This document shows positions 44,701-55,665 of a stretch of 64,000 nucleotides of DNA, in pieces (positions within the stretch are counted from its first letter, which is position 1; each line of letters opens with the position of its first letter). Under the pieces are notes generated by a model. That model ran no database searches, had not been told where the DNA came from, and was given only the letters and a program-made list of their open reading frames with translations. The DNA comes from Hygrocybe punicea (lineage: Eukaryota; Basidiomycota; Agaricomycetes; Agaricales; Hygrophoraceae). The translations under genes and the position numbers were made by a program. Location: contig OY744468.1 in the NCBI GenBank assembly GCA_963556145.1, positions 6,076,001 to 6,140,000 of the forward strand. Reading direction: 5' to 3'.

Positions 44701-47051
44701 CTGAGGGACTGGGAGTTGTGGCTTTAGAGTTTTTTGGTCAGTTTCGTTTGTTTTGTGTTCTTTTCTGTAGCAGTTGGCGACGAGGGCGTCGCCATGAGGA
44801 AAAGGGGCACTTGGAGTAGTGGGACCTGTCAGTCACGTGACTGGGTTCCCACGGTTGACCTAGTTAGTAGCCTTCCTGATGTAGTAGAGAGACCGATTCC
44901 TATCCTATCCAGTCGACTTCCGCCTCGAGTCCTGCGTGAGCCCCCGGAGAGGTACCTCGGTACCTCTCCAACGCGTCCACCGAAAACGGCCAACGCGGTC
45001 AACCCACATCGCATGTACAACGCGTGTGATGCGTCGGGACACCCATGGAGAAGCCCGCGTGCGGCTCAATGCCGGCGCAGGGTGTGCCAGCACCCCAGCA
45101 CCCCAATCTCACCTCGCAAACAGGCTGGCCACGTCAATTGACGTGCGCAGCACTGTTGCGAGGTCAGAATGGTGCAGGGGCACTGAGCACTAGCGGTCCG
45201 CGGTTCAGACCGCGTTTGGACCGAAACCGAACCGATGCAAACCGTTTGCATCGGTTTCGGTCTGGTTTGGGGACTTTGGGTGGAAAACCGGACCATTCGG
45301 TTTCCGGTTTGGGCAAAAAGGCCCCAAACTGGACCAAACCGAACTTCCCCAACACTACTATGAAAATCGATTAGGAATTACAACTAAAAATGATTAATGC
45401 ACAAACTGGGAGATGTATCCATTCCACTTGCTGTGGTCGTTGAGAAGGACACATAGTCCTTATACAGTTGGGCCTGAAATTCGGACTCGCGAATCACCAT
45501 TCCAATAGCACCGACATATCGCTCCCATTCCCCTTGAAGTAGTGCACCCTGTATAACCTTGACCGGCTTTGTATTGCCACCAATCTTGGGCTCATCGAGA
45601 AAGCAGGACTCCACTATGATGACCGATGTAAAGATCGTCGGCATTCCACCTCCGACTGCATGAAAGAAGTTGCGACCAAATGCACCAGTGGAGATATGGG
45701 CAGGGTTATCACGAGAGAGATTAGAGTACCTCCCAGATCTATCAAATGTAATGGCGGAAACCAATAACCTATATTATATCCAATGAATCGACCAAATTGA
45801 CCTCAAATTGCTGTTCAAATAACGTACTTTCTGTTGATCTTGTAGATGTCAGTGATGATATCACTGAACTGTGGGTTGCCATTCCCAATTGCACTGGACC
45901 AGGATACCATTGCTGCTGCCCTGAATGGTTATGAGTAAATGACAAGGGTATAAATGCAATTGCATACTTGATATTGACACAGTCTTGGTAGGTGTCAACA
46001 AGTTGAGGATCCCTCGTGCCAATATCGGACTCATCAACGTTTGGAGATGGTAAGCTAGATTCACGACATCTACATCAAACACCACGGTGTAATAAGATCC
46101 AACACACCTGGTGATCTGCGTCAGTGCATAGGTCAGATCTCCTTCATCGCCACTGGAGCCTTTATCATCGTCGGTATCATCGAGCATGATGGCCTTCGTG
46201 GACTTCGACTTCTTGGATGGAGTATTAGAAACGCTGTTACAATTAATGAATGAGAATATTCATATCGGCACGTAAAATACACATGAAATTGGCTTATCGG
46301 GGTTCTTCATCAAGGCTACTTTGCGACCATGCCTAAACAGTCAAACGATTTGTTTGAACAAATGGATATGTCTATGATAACCGAACAACTCACTTAGAAC
46401 CGTAATCCTCTTCCTCTTCCTCTTCCTCCTCTTCCTCACCGTCTCGTGATTGATTAGATGCAGCTTTCAATTTCTTGGCAGGGGAAGGCGTTTTACTATA
46501 GATAACCTGTCAATGATGAGACAATACCTATGAAAAATATTTACACATTGTCGTCATTGTCGGTGACATTGGGAGATGACATTTGACGTTTCTTTCCACT
46601 GTAACAGATTGATATCATGGTGGATACATTTGATATTGAAACACTAACACGTCTTTAACGTTGCGAAACTTGACGGAATGCCTAGGAGGATATTGATATT
46701 TGTTAACTCATATTGGATAACAATGATATGTGATTATAGATACCTTGTGAGCGTTGACGGTGCCATTACACTGCCAGTGCTTTGAATACTGACGGCATCA
46801 TCATTAGCATCGGACAAAGCCACACTGTCCATTGGTCAAAAATAGATAACGATTAAAACGATGACACATACATATCATCATCAGCCCAAGTCTTGATGAC
46901 CTTCTTCCGCTTCTCGATTGTTGCAGAAGGCCGTCTTTAGTGCATGCAATAGAAACTTCAGTTATACTGAGTAAAATAGGGATGCATACATGGTGGCCTT
47001 GGATTTTGCTTTCGAGTTTGATTTCGTGGCGGTGGACTTCTTGGGAGGCAT
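41790..47051 (-). CDS. Multi-exon nuclear-type protein of unknown function, interrupted by a hAT-like element
   Basis: Minus strand, ATG at 47051 (MPPKKSTATKSNSKAKSKAT). Many small exons give a basic then acidic N-terminal region (KTWADDD, SPAKKLKAASNQSRDG, a run of Glu near 46,420, MLDDTDDDKGSSGDEGDLTY). A folded part follows: VNLAYHLQTLMSPILARGI, MVSWSSAIGNGNPQFSDII, AHISTGAFGRNFFHAVGGG, LLQGEWERYVGAIGMVIRE, then after the transposon LSPFTRRPTPSYHKAALSFY, and the last exon VLSVPIYDACKVKADF to NVQWVMVLGVPK-stop at 41790. The intron between 45,4xx and 42,143 has grown by 3.2 kb through the insertion, which duplicated the acceptor. I know this type only as unnamed proteins of mushrooms. Nuclear location is inferred from composition. 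Confidence 0.6.
43066..43224 (+). repeat. 5' LTR of the miniature element
   Basis: Ends in a perfect hairpin GGAGAGGTACC-TC-GGTACCTCTCC, which may serve as an RNA 3'-end signal (inference). Confidence 0.8.
44812..44970 (+). repeat. 3' LTR of the miniature element
   Basis: Direct copy of 43066-43224, preceded by the purine tract. Near-identity of the pair points to a recent insertion. Confidence 0.8.
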
Positions 47052-47713
47052 TGGAGAGCGGTAAAAGTTGATGGAATAGTGGATATCATCTCCACTCACG
47101 CTTTAAATCACTCAAAAACAATAAGCTATGAATTTAAGATGAATCGGTGAATCCAAAACTTCAACAATAACATCAGAGGATCCACCATTGGCACATGCTC
47201 ATATACCAAACGAGGCTTCTTGGGCCATGTACTCCATGCAAAGCGCAAAGGTATGCATGAAAAATGGATGACTGTCCACATGATATTCGCCACAAGTTTA
47301 TACTGGTAGATTTCATGAATTGTTGACAAATTCAATTAAAGTTAGGAATGGAGACTAAACAAAAAGGGGTATTCATAAAACAAAAATGCATAATGCCAAA
47401 TTAAGAAACATGGGGTATACTAACAGATATTGATGCATAATGGATAGGGGCTAATTTTAATGCTGTGCACACATATACTGTGATGCAGAATTAATGTGGA
47501 AAAGCTGGAGTACATGCTTGACTATACCATATCCAAACCAGACAGCTGACAACCAACATTATGTGGTGCATTTGAAAGACATGGAAAGGATCCGTATTAT
47601 GCAAAATGACACAAACTTCAATATTGAAGAATGCAATACAAAAACAAAAGCAAAACGGATCCTGAAAGCTATCATCACATGGACATCAAAAGCCAATATG
47701 GATATGATCGGTG

Positions 47714-48969
47714 ATGGCGGAAGATATAATCCATGAAGTGGACGAAATTGTGCCACGCAATATACATCTCACCACTGCTTTGTACGTGATGGACAACTAT
47801 TACAACTTCAAGGGTGCATGTTAGCAATATCCACCATATATATACTGGCTAGTATTTGACACCAAATTGACAGCTGAACATCTGCAGGAAATCATATCTG
47901 CACGCTTAGACGATGATGAAAGTCAGCTTGCGAAGGCCACAAACGTAAGTCATTGGATTTGAAAAGGTATATCATATTGACCGCATTGCCAGATTGCAAA
48001 TGTCAATATTGTGCATGTTGACTCTCCAAATTGCTGGAAGTTTACACTTCCAACCAATGATGAATCTGAACATCAAGAATTGGTATTAAGTTTGCAAGCG
48101 ATTTTGGTGGCGAAAGATCTTCCACCCATAACAACCAGGTATGTGCTAAATTCGTATCAATTCCTTGAATACCATTCTGATGAATCACTGCAATAGTCAA
48201 CCAGAACACCGAACGCCCTTCATACGTCAAAGCATAGTCGTAACTGGCCTTGATACAACGGGCTTTCAATCCTATATCGATAACCTTCGGATTCTGCACC
48301 AGAAACTGGCTTGTCAATTTCCTGACAAAGCAATGCAAGCTTTTACGCCTTCTCCATACATGGATTACATGGCACTCGCAATAGGAACCCGATATTTCAC
48401 TGATCGCCGACATGACAACACTTCCTCTCACATTCCATTCGAGTATGTCATCGATCCAAAAGGCATATTAACCTCACTTGCGAATTCCCGCTACTTTCAT
48501 GGCCAGGACAATTGCGTACTTTATTACAAGTTGAAGTCTGATAGAAATCGACATTGGTGAGTGACGATGAATTGGGATCACATCCCTACTGATGGAAATA
48601 TTTATTAGCTTCATTCCAACAAACCCAACTTGCTTTAGAATCGGTGATATAGTGGAGGTTCAGTTTACAATATCGGCGATTCCGGTAAAGAAGGATAAAT
48701 TCAAGATGATTCTGAATCTACGGTCATTGGCACTGGTAGACAGTGACTTCACAGAGGTAACACTTTAATACATCAAGAATTAAACGAATACTGATGTATA
48801 TTCTCAGGAAGCAACTATGATTCGCAACAAGACAGCTTTGCCTACACCAACTACACAGCCCAGAATAGCCATCAAATGGCATGTTGGGTATGTGGAAGAG
48901 GGTAATGATGCAGAGGGTGTTGTGGAAACAAGGCGACGCTTCTATAATATGAATATAGACCGATGCTAA
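47714..48969 (+). CDS. Unknown protein, 335 aa, six exons
   Basis: Exons 47714-47813, 47853-47944, 47993-48138, 48197-48556, 48609-48756 and 48808-48969 join in phase. It starts MAEDIIHEVDEIVPRNIHLT; later parts read QSIVVTGLDTTGFQSYIDNL, CRIGDIVEVQ-type block FRIGDIVEVQFTISAIPVKK, and FKMILNLRSLALVDSDFTE, ending in NMNIDRC. The GDIVEVQ...LRSLALVD block is familiar to me from many unnamed Agaricomycete proteins often found in repeat-rich DNA, but no function is known to me. The first intron is only 39 nt. Small beta-rich C-terminal domain likely. Confidence 0.6.
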
Positions 48970-49050
48970 TGTATAATATTGTATGTGTACTCAACCCGTT
49001 GATATGTTACAGCTGTTTTGCTATCTGATGGCAGCAACTGCACCTTTTTG

Positions 49051-49531
49051 AATCAATTGAGAAATTTGGACTTGGTAGAATTTTGGGTGCTGTGTTTTGT
49101 ATCTCATGAAATACTATTTGGATTAAGATGGTTATACAGGGAAAGTTGTACTATGTCTTGAGGACTATCTACGCCTGTAATTACATTTGAACAATATTTA
49201 GAATATAGTGAGTTGTTGATGAAATAAAAGGTAGACCAGTACTTTTTGATGCCCAAAATGATACTGTCAAATTATGACATCGAAAGAGCTCATATGAAGA
49301 AGACTGGAGGGAGAAGGTTGTTCATCTTTTCAAGGCCTAGAAGTACATATACCATATTCTTCTCTATTTTTGTCCTTTGAGCCGTCATTGCATCTGTACT
49401 ATGTTTGTCTGTCACTAGGCTCGAAATACAACCAGAATCATAAACTGTATAACCATCTTGATCCAAGCAGTATTTCATGAGATACAAAACACAGCACCCA
49501 AAATTCTACCAAGTCCAAATTTCTCAATGTG
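49051..49531. mobile_element. Foldback MITE-like element, ~480 bp
   Basis: Inverted arms (left 49,057-49,139 with ATTGAGAAATTTGGACTTGG; right 49,438-49,527 as its complement) enclose a 300-bp spacer. cctttttg occurs immediately outside both ends (49043-49050, 49532-49539) and may be an 8-bp target duplication, though the outermost bases do not match well. Confidence 0.6.
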
Positions 49532-49539
49532 CCTTTTTG

Positions 49540-51017
49540 CTGAAAAGATGAGAATGAGCTATTGAAAATCCATTATCTACCTATAATCCAGATTTAATGT
49601 TTGCATATTCTCTTTGTATCACCACTGGATAGCTAACTATATCCAATGTTCAATGTGTACTGATCACATATGACAATAGTAACCTGAACATATTGACCGA
49701 ACACATTGACCGAACACACTGAACATGTCCAATATGTTCGGTTTGTGGTCCATGAAACTGAATTACAATTCATTGTACAAATTCAATCAAACTACCTTTA
49801 CTTCGCATATGTGATGCATAACCTTTTGTTCAAAGATGTGTCATATTAACTGGACGAAATCTGCAGGTACAACAAGCATATTTACTCCTTTATATCTAAA
49901 TTGATGACGAAATTCACTGCTGTACTGAGAAACCTATGTTGCTATGTTCCTGCATTGATACCATTGGATTGTATCTTGGCCCAACCTTCACTTCTTCCCA
50001 TCCTGCCATAAATATGATGCTTTGCTATTTAATAATTGCTTTCCAATCATATTATTTTGTTCTGGCATGATTGGAGCTTCTCTTGAACTAATTATGTTCC
50101 TTGTCCTTGTGTCTGGATCTCAAATCATTATGCAGTTGACTGCATTTATTGTACTATTTTCGTGTCCTTTGATGAAACATCAACAAATTATACACCTCAC
50201 CCTTATGAGCCCATTCAATGAATACATTGAAACAGCATCTGGGGTACCAATGTGTGAACTCCATAGTTTCTCAATGTTGATAGCTCTGCTTGCACTTTCT
50301 CTGCTTCAATATGGGATGTCAAATATGGCACATAATGCACATCCAACAACTGTCCAGACTTTTATTTCTGCTATTATTTGTGCAATTGCAATGCCCCGGA
50401 TTCAGGTAGGGACATCTGCAAAACACTTTGTGCCGAAAAATGATGAACCCGCCAGTTAAACCAGTGTTAAACCTGTTCCTTGTGATTCCAATGTACATAG
50501 CTGTTATATGTATCTGTAAACAAAGATATCATATCTGGTTCATTCAGTCTATATTGCACTGGCAATTCCTCAGAATACAGCAGGGATACTAGTTGGACAA
50601 TACAGAACTCTCAGTACTGTTCAGACAGGTTTTCAACTCATCCATATGTCATAATACACATTACACCAACAAAGAATACGATTATTGTCATGAAGTCGAC
50701 TTAGCAGTGGACTACACTTTCCCAACTTGGCACCTTTGATCTGGTGACCTTATTGTTCTTGCTCATTTGAGACAACAAATTCTCACAGTTACAAAGTCAG
50801 CAGTCACACGGTTTCAAATTTATTCACAGGGCTTCAAAATTGTTCCCACAGTTTGCAACAATTGTTCCCACGGCTTGGCAAATTAGAGTCTGACCCTGAG
50901 TTGAAAAATCCACCGTATAGAACGATTCCCTTATAGGGACTCGTAATCATATCGTTTCAACAAAGACCGAACTGTGTGACAGCTATGGTGATGATATGTA
51001 TTGATGACATGCCTATG
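49540..51017. other. Intergenic or residual intron, nothing firm
   Basis: A hydrophobic 145-codon frame at 50022-50459 (+) has no family likeness and A-T-driven composition. Around 49,690 a few TGACCGAACACA motifs recall the 82-bp array. At 50,925 the minus strand reads TTCTATACGGTGG, close to the KDZ break. Confidence 0.35.
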
Positions 51018-51023
51018 AATCAC

Positions 51024-53161
51024 CTACCCATTCCTACCAACTTCTTCCAATTCGAATCCCTCATAAGGTCATCCAAGATCTCACGTCGTTGGGATTTTGA
51101 CATGAAACGAATAAAACTGGAAATCTTGTTGATGATAGCCCACAGTGTCTCCAAAATTTCACCATCCTGCTGACCAGCACCACGAACGAAGTTGAGACTG
51201 AATAGGGCAAAACACTTGGCAACATGTGCACCAAGATGAAACTTGCCCACAGTCCCAATGATCTCAAGCGCCTCAGGGAGAGTGAGGTGGTCAGAATCGG
51301 AAACCCTTTTAGCAAAATTGATCAGCCAACTGCAGGCAATATCATATTCCACCAGTGCTTGGGTGATACCACTGTGGCACAGCCTATTGAGAGCGTTGCA
51401 TATCGAATAATCAACGTTCATGTGTCTGGTGCAGACTCTTTAATAAATTTGTCACGATTCATAGCTCAAAATACATGACTAACCGTTCACCCTTCTGGAA
51501 GTCGACGACACTGTGGGGTACAAAGCAACCATGCTTGGCACATGCACATGCACCGATGCCAGTAGCATATAAGTTATGACGATTGGCGTTTGCTTGGTTG
51601 ACGGCCTTGTGATTGGAGCACTGTGACCTCTGATACATGATCATTGATTTAGCATTCACAAAATTCACAATTCGATAAATACCTCTTTGGACTCCAGGGA
51701 AGCTGCCAGATGAGCACGATAAGGTGCATCCTCAACCATATAGCCTTGTCCATCGATAAGCCCAACGTCGTCATCAGGCTTCCGCATGTTAATCTGCTCA
51801 GCTTTGAAATTGCCATCGACGACGATGCTGGGCCTGTAAAGCCACCTGTTTCCCTGTTTGGTGTGGAACTACATGAAAGCTGATCAGAATGACCCACTGA
51901 TGCGGTCTATCCATCCAGTTCTGCGGAAGATTTATCCCTGGCTGGGGACATGCAGGGCAAAACAATGCCAGATCGCCATTACCAGGCTCCCTCTCAGTGT
52001 CATGCCCAAAGCCGAATCGTTTCTTGAGGTGCAAGTATCACCACTGTCTTGACACCCTCATTAGCTCACGATAACGATCCTGAACACCATAACTCAGTAC
52101 TCCGTTCTGTATGCACAATGTAACAAAACAACTAGTATATCACGAACCGGCAATGTATCTGGAAATGCATTGGAAGACAGTCTCCTTAACTTGTTATAAA
52201 AGTTGTTTGCAGACATTTTGCACTCCATCGAATCAATGTAGAAATGATCCAGGAGCTGGAAAGTGAATGCTGACGATGGCCGTTTTGCTGTTGCAGGATA
52301 CAAATGCATTCGAAGTAGTTGAATATCTCGAGTGGGGGCATCTGGGCAGGAGCACCATCGGATTTGACGTCGGTAAATTCCATTCGTATGAGTGACAGTT
52401 ATGATATCTTCCTCGGTGTGAACTGCCAAAGCCGGATCCAAATCGTCCTCCTCACCACCACCTGACATAAGAACATCATGCAGATATGTATCTTCGACAG
52501 ATGGCTGGGGGCCATCTTTTCTGTATGACGGACAATCGCCTCCACCATGGCCAAGATGCATGACCAGGCCAATCGTATTAAGGTCATGTTTCAGGAAACA
52601 TCTGCCGTTCCATATCTCAATTCTGTGGAATGGATTATGAATGTGTGTCTGCAAACAACAACGCTGGCAGAACGAAGGGCAACCATAGCAATCAGGGCAA
52701 CGAATGGTGATATCGGCCATCAGACATGACTGGCATGTAACATCGGAAGGGGGGGCCTCAGATGATAAGAGTTCGGAGAGGTATTGCTTGTGAATCGCTT
52801 TCCAGGCTTCCATTTCATCATTCTGTGTCTAATTGACATGCAATCAAAATCAAGTCGTACAGATAATAGTTGTGTCAACCTTTCCACGCTTATTGCGATG
52901 TCTCCTTGTCTGAGGGTCCTCCTCTTCCACAAACGACGTTGAGGGCAAGGGAAGATCTTCACTCCTATGTGATTGTTTTACAGGACTTGGCGGACGAATA
53001 ACTGGATGAGCCTTGACTGTCTTTCCACCTCGTTTCTTTTCCACCACAATAAATTCAACCTCTCTGGCAAATTCCTTTTTTTTTCCCGACCGGGAAATGA
53101 CTTGATTTCGGCATGGATGAACAATAGTTAGATGAGTGTGGGAAAAGTGAGAAAATGACAT
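51024..53161 (-). pseudogene. KDZ transposase, N-terminal half with CxC2 cluster
   Basis: ATG at 53161. Basic N-terminus, intron, then the CxC2-type cysteine cluster (CQSC, CPDC, CQRCC, around 52,610-52,750). Next come the transposase blocks DRYRELMRVSRQW, LALFCPACPQPGINLP, IVVDGNFKAEQINM (first catalytic Asp), CSNHKAVNQAN, VEYDIACSW (second Asp), KFHLGAHVAKCFALFSLNFV, and GQQDGEILE (acidic), ending DSNWKKLVGM at a splice donor near 51,024. An in-frame TGA at 52038-52040 follows VSRQW where Arg is usual (CGA to TGA), and the frame changes near 51,870 without a usable intron. The protein stops where the C-terminal half at 27,575 begins. This half is decayed. Confidence 0.85.
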
Positions 53162-53257
53162 GCCTTATAAAGACCAATACACGAGGCAAAACACATGGAT
53201 AATAATAAAGATTATTACGTTGCTTGATATACAAATATATTTGAGGACAGGAAAATG

Positions 53258-54160
53258 TTACAAATCCGATGAACTGTCAGAATCTGATACCATAGTTGGG
53301 GCCTCAAACCAACCGGGGACCAATTTAACATCACCGGATGAACCCTCCTTTCCTTCCAATACAACCCTTTCCAGCGCATCACCCTGAATGTAATTACGAA
53401 CAGCTTGCCTGCGCAATGCCCCCTGGAGTTCCTGACGGAGCGTGGGTATCCGCCTGTCTTGCCATGGATCTTTGGCAGCTCTGATAGCAATCTCGTCACC
53501 CAGCATGATGTTCATCATTTCTATTGGGTTTTCTAAGAAGATTTGGAGGAAGTGCAGCATGTAGATGCCGCAATCATCAAAATTCGGCTGGACAGGTACC
53601 TGAAAACAAACGTTCAATTCATTCGCAACACGGAGGTTAGACGTGGTTCACCTTTGGGGTGATTCTCTTGATAGGTGCCAGCTTTTTCACCTGTCTGGTG
53701 TTCTTCGCAATGCAGGCTAGCCACGCATGAACCAGGGATATATCTTTTTGATGGTGTGCTGGGGGCAGTGAATCGAGAACAAATGTTACGCTAACTGACG
53801 AGGAGTAAGTTCAATGCAAAGCTGAAATGGATAACTATGTGTGTAGTCCATCAGGAGGATTTTCTAACAAACATGCAGCAGGATTTGCCACGATAATCAA
53901 ATACCAGTGGTCACTGATGGTGAAGTGAGATGTTGCCTTCACGAAAACTGACTACACTCACCCGGTGGGCACAGGAAAGACCAAGTATGGGAGCGAAAAT
54001 ATGTCGATTGCCTTCATCCACCTCTTCAAAGTCTTCACCCTGTTCTTCCTATGACCAGATTTAGAGGAAATGAAGTTATATGAACAACCAAGCAACGTGC
54101 ACCTCAGTTTCTCCATGAAAAAAGTAATGAATATGTGTATGTTTGCCGGCAACTCCGGCT
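53258..54160 (-). CDS. Ulp1-like C48 cysteine protease
   Basis: Minus-strand exons encode, in order, LPANIHIFITFFMEKLR, KNRVKTLKRWMKAIDIF, LPYLVFPVPTG, DHWYLIIVANPAAF (catalytic His), VTFVLDSLPPAH (catalytic Asp), then after an intron VPVQPNFDDCGIYMLHFLQ (catalytic Cys) and an acidic tail to a stop at 53258. The full His-Asp-Cys triad of SUMO/NEDD8 proteases is present and all joins are in phase. The N-terminal exon(s) above ~54,160 are not resolved; the gene may start near 54,340. It lies head-to-tail ~100 bp upstream of the KDZ transposase on the same strand. Ulp1-type proteases are known in the Zisupton branch of these transposons, so it may belong to the same mobile element. Confidence 0.75.
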
Positions 54161-54509
54161 GATGGATTGCTGCTTGCTGCAGAGCGTAACTGAAACGGTG
54201 TCATGACCCCAAGTGTTTTTGGGTGTAATGTCATGGGTTTACCATCGGACCACGGACTTAGATATTGCAACACTATGGATGCACACCTACACTCATTAGT
54301 ACCCATTCTATGCCTTTCCACATTACGCATGCTAGTGAACAGACACAAATAGCATATATGCTTACCTTTATATCATTTATTATGGCTTCACTAGTAATGC
54401 CCAGACCTAGCCGTTTATGTATGGTGCACAGAGGCACATCCCCCACTCATTAGCATTTACTATATATTTCTCTGTATTGCGGGTGCAAGGAGACAAGCCC
54501 AACTAGCAT

Positions 54510-55597
54510 TGTTACCTATATTAGCAGTAATGGATTGATTACAAATCTTGTTTACTTGTATTGATCAAAAGCGGCTCAGCTAGATAATGGGAAATGATTA
54601 GATAAGATGTGAACAAGAGGATGATAAGATAATGATAAGATAGAATGCATCAGAGAGTGATTGTGATATTCTGCTTACATAAAGACAATGGTCTATTGTT
54701 CTGAGCAGTCTATTGTTCTAAACAGTCCAAATGGAGATAGAGCCCATTGTTCACAGCCTCTTTGATGCCATCCATTGTTCTCATGACTCAGTCCTATTGT
54801 TCTCACTTTCCCATTGTTCTCAGTCCCCCATTGTTCTCCAACAGTATAAATAGGGCCCCCAAATTCCAGTAGTCAGTAGGATTTCCCCCCTCACCACTCA
54901 GTAGTCACTCTCAGTTGGGTTCACACAGTGTGATCCCCCATTCTCTTAGTACTAGTAGTTACTCATTGTAGTAGCTAGTGCTTGCAATCCAGTCTAGTTC
55001 ACTCTTATTCTATCATTCTCTGAGTTCCCCTTGTCATCAAGGAGAATTCACCCAGTTCACTCAGTTCAATCAATTCATTAGTCAGCATTAGTCAGCTAGA
55101 TACATTTCTAAGGTTAAGGTTTCATCCTAAATAGATACACTTCTAAGGTTAAAGTTTCATCCTAAACAAAACAGAGTATTCAAAAGGTATTAAAGATATC
55201 CCTGAACTAGTAGCCAATGTGCGTTTGAAGCTTCGGATTTAAGTCAGATATTATAATACCCAGAGATACTCTTGATTGAATAGGCCCTGTAGCCAAAACT
55301 GTCCATATTCAACTGGTGAATATTGTTATCAGTATTCATTAGTTCATATTTTATATTCCAGTAGTGAATATTAGTATTTTCAGTACATCACACACCCAAT
55401 TGCTATTCATCCCTACTCAAAGTCTCAATTCTTAATTGAAGAGACCTCACTATTACATTCTATTGGTTCATATAGTACATATACCCACAAACCCCTTCCT
55501 GATAGGTCATTTAGATATTAAAACCCACGAACAACAAGAAGGTACCTGAACAAAGTCAACTCCGGTAATTCTTGGTGAAACAAACATTCACATAACA
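54510..55597 (+). repeat. 5' LTR, ~1.09 kb
   Basis: Begins TGTTACCTATATTAGC and ends ATTCACATAACA, so the termini are TGTTA...TAACA. Contains repeated ATTGTTCT motifs (54,690-54,840), a TATA box and, further on, a duplicated TTCTAAGGTTAA segment (55,110/55,150). The 3' LTR is outside the window, so the left edge rests on termini only. Confidence 0.75.
54845..54852 (+). promoter_or_regulatory. LTR TATA box
   Basis: TATAAATA preceded by a cluster of CCATTGTTCTC repeats that could be activator sites; transcription would start about 30 bases on, making the R region. Confidence 0.65.
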
Positions 55598-55601
55598 AAA
55601 T

Positions 55602-55618
55602 TGGAGCCCACCGCGAGG
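55602..55618 (+). other. Primer-binding site
   Basis: TGGAGCCCACCGCGAGG lies four bases after the LTR end; it starts with the TGG that pairs with a tRNA CCA end, and this wording is common in fungal gypsy elements. Confidence 0.75.
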
Positions 55619-55665
55619 ATCTTTAAATTTAAATAACCCAAGCATTTCTATACCTCTAATACACA

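Larger units (their letters stand above)
43066..44970 (+). mobile_element. Miniature LTR retroelement (TRIM/LARD-like), 1.9 kb
   Basis: Two direct repeats of 159 bp (43066-43224, 44812-44970) start TGGAG and end CTCCA and differ by only one base by eye (ggcag/gtcag). A purine-rich tract (atgaggaaaaggggcac) precedes the 3' LTR and a TGG-starting segment (tggtgatgagag) follows the 5' LTR near the expected primer-binding position. ACGC flanks both ends (possible 4-bp target duplication). The 1.59 kb interior is C-rich and open for 446 codons from a GTG, but the translation is Pro/Ser/Arg low complexity without Gag or Pol motifs. Confidence 0.8.
42152..45357. mobile_element. Non-autonomous hAT-like element, 3.2 kb, inside an intron
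   Basis: Left end TAGTGTTGGGGAAGTTCGG, right end the exact inverse (CCGAACTTCCCCAACACTA), flanked by ctatgaaa on both sides (42144-42151, 45358-45365). Subterminal GGTTT/AAACC and TTCGG motifs are dense on both ends. The body has GC-rich His/Pro-type simple sequence (CCACCA runs) and diverged ~70-bp repeats around ACGCGTCCRCCGAAAAC (42,830-43,035 and 44,971-45,050). It contains no transposase and hosts the 1.9 kb LTR element. Confidence 0.9.

Noticed and set aside
50022..50459. Hydrophobic 145-codon frame
   Set aside because: No family likeness, A-T-driven composition, no supporting splice or promoter context.
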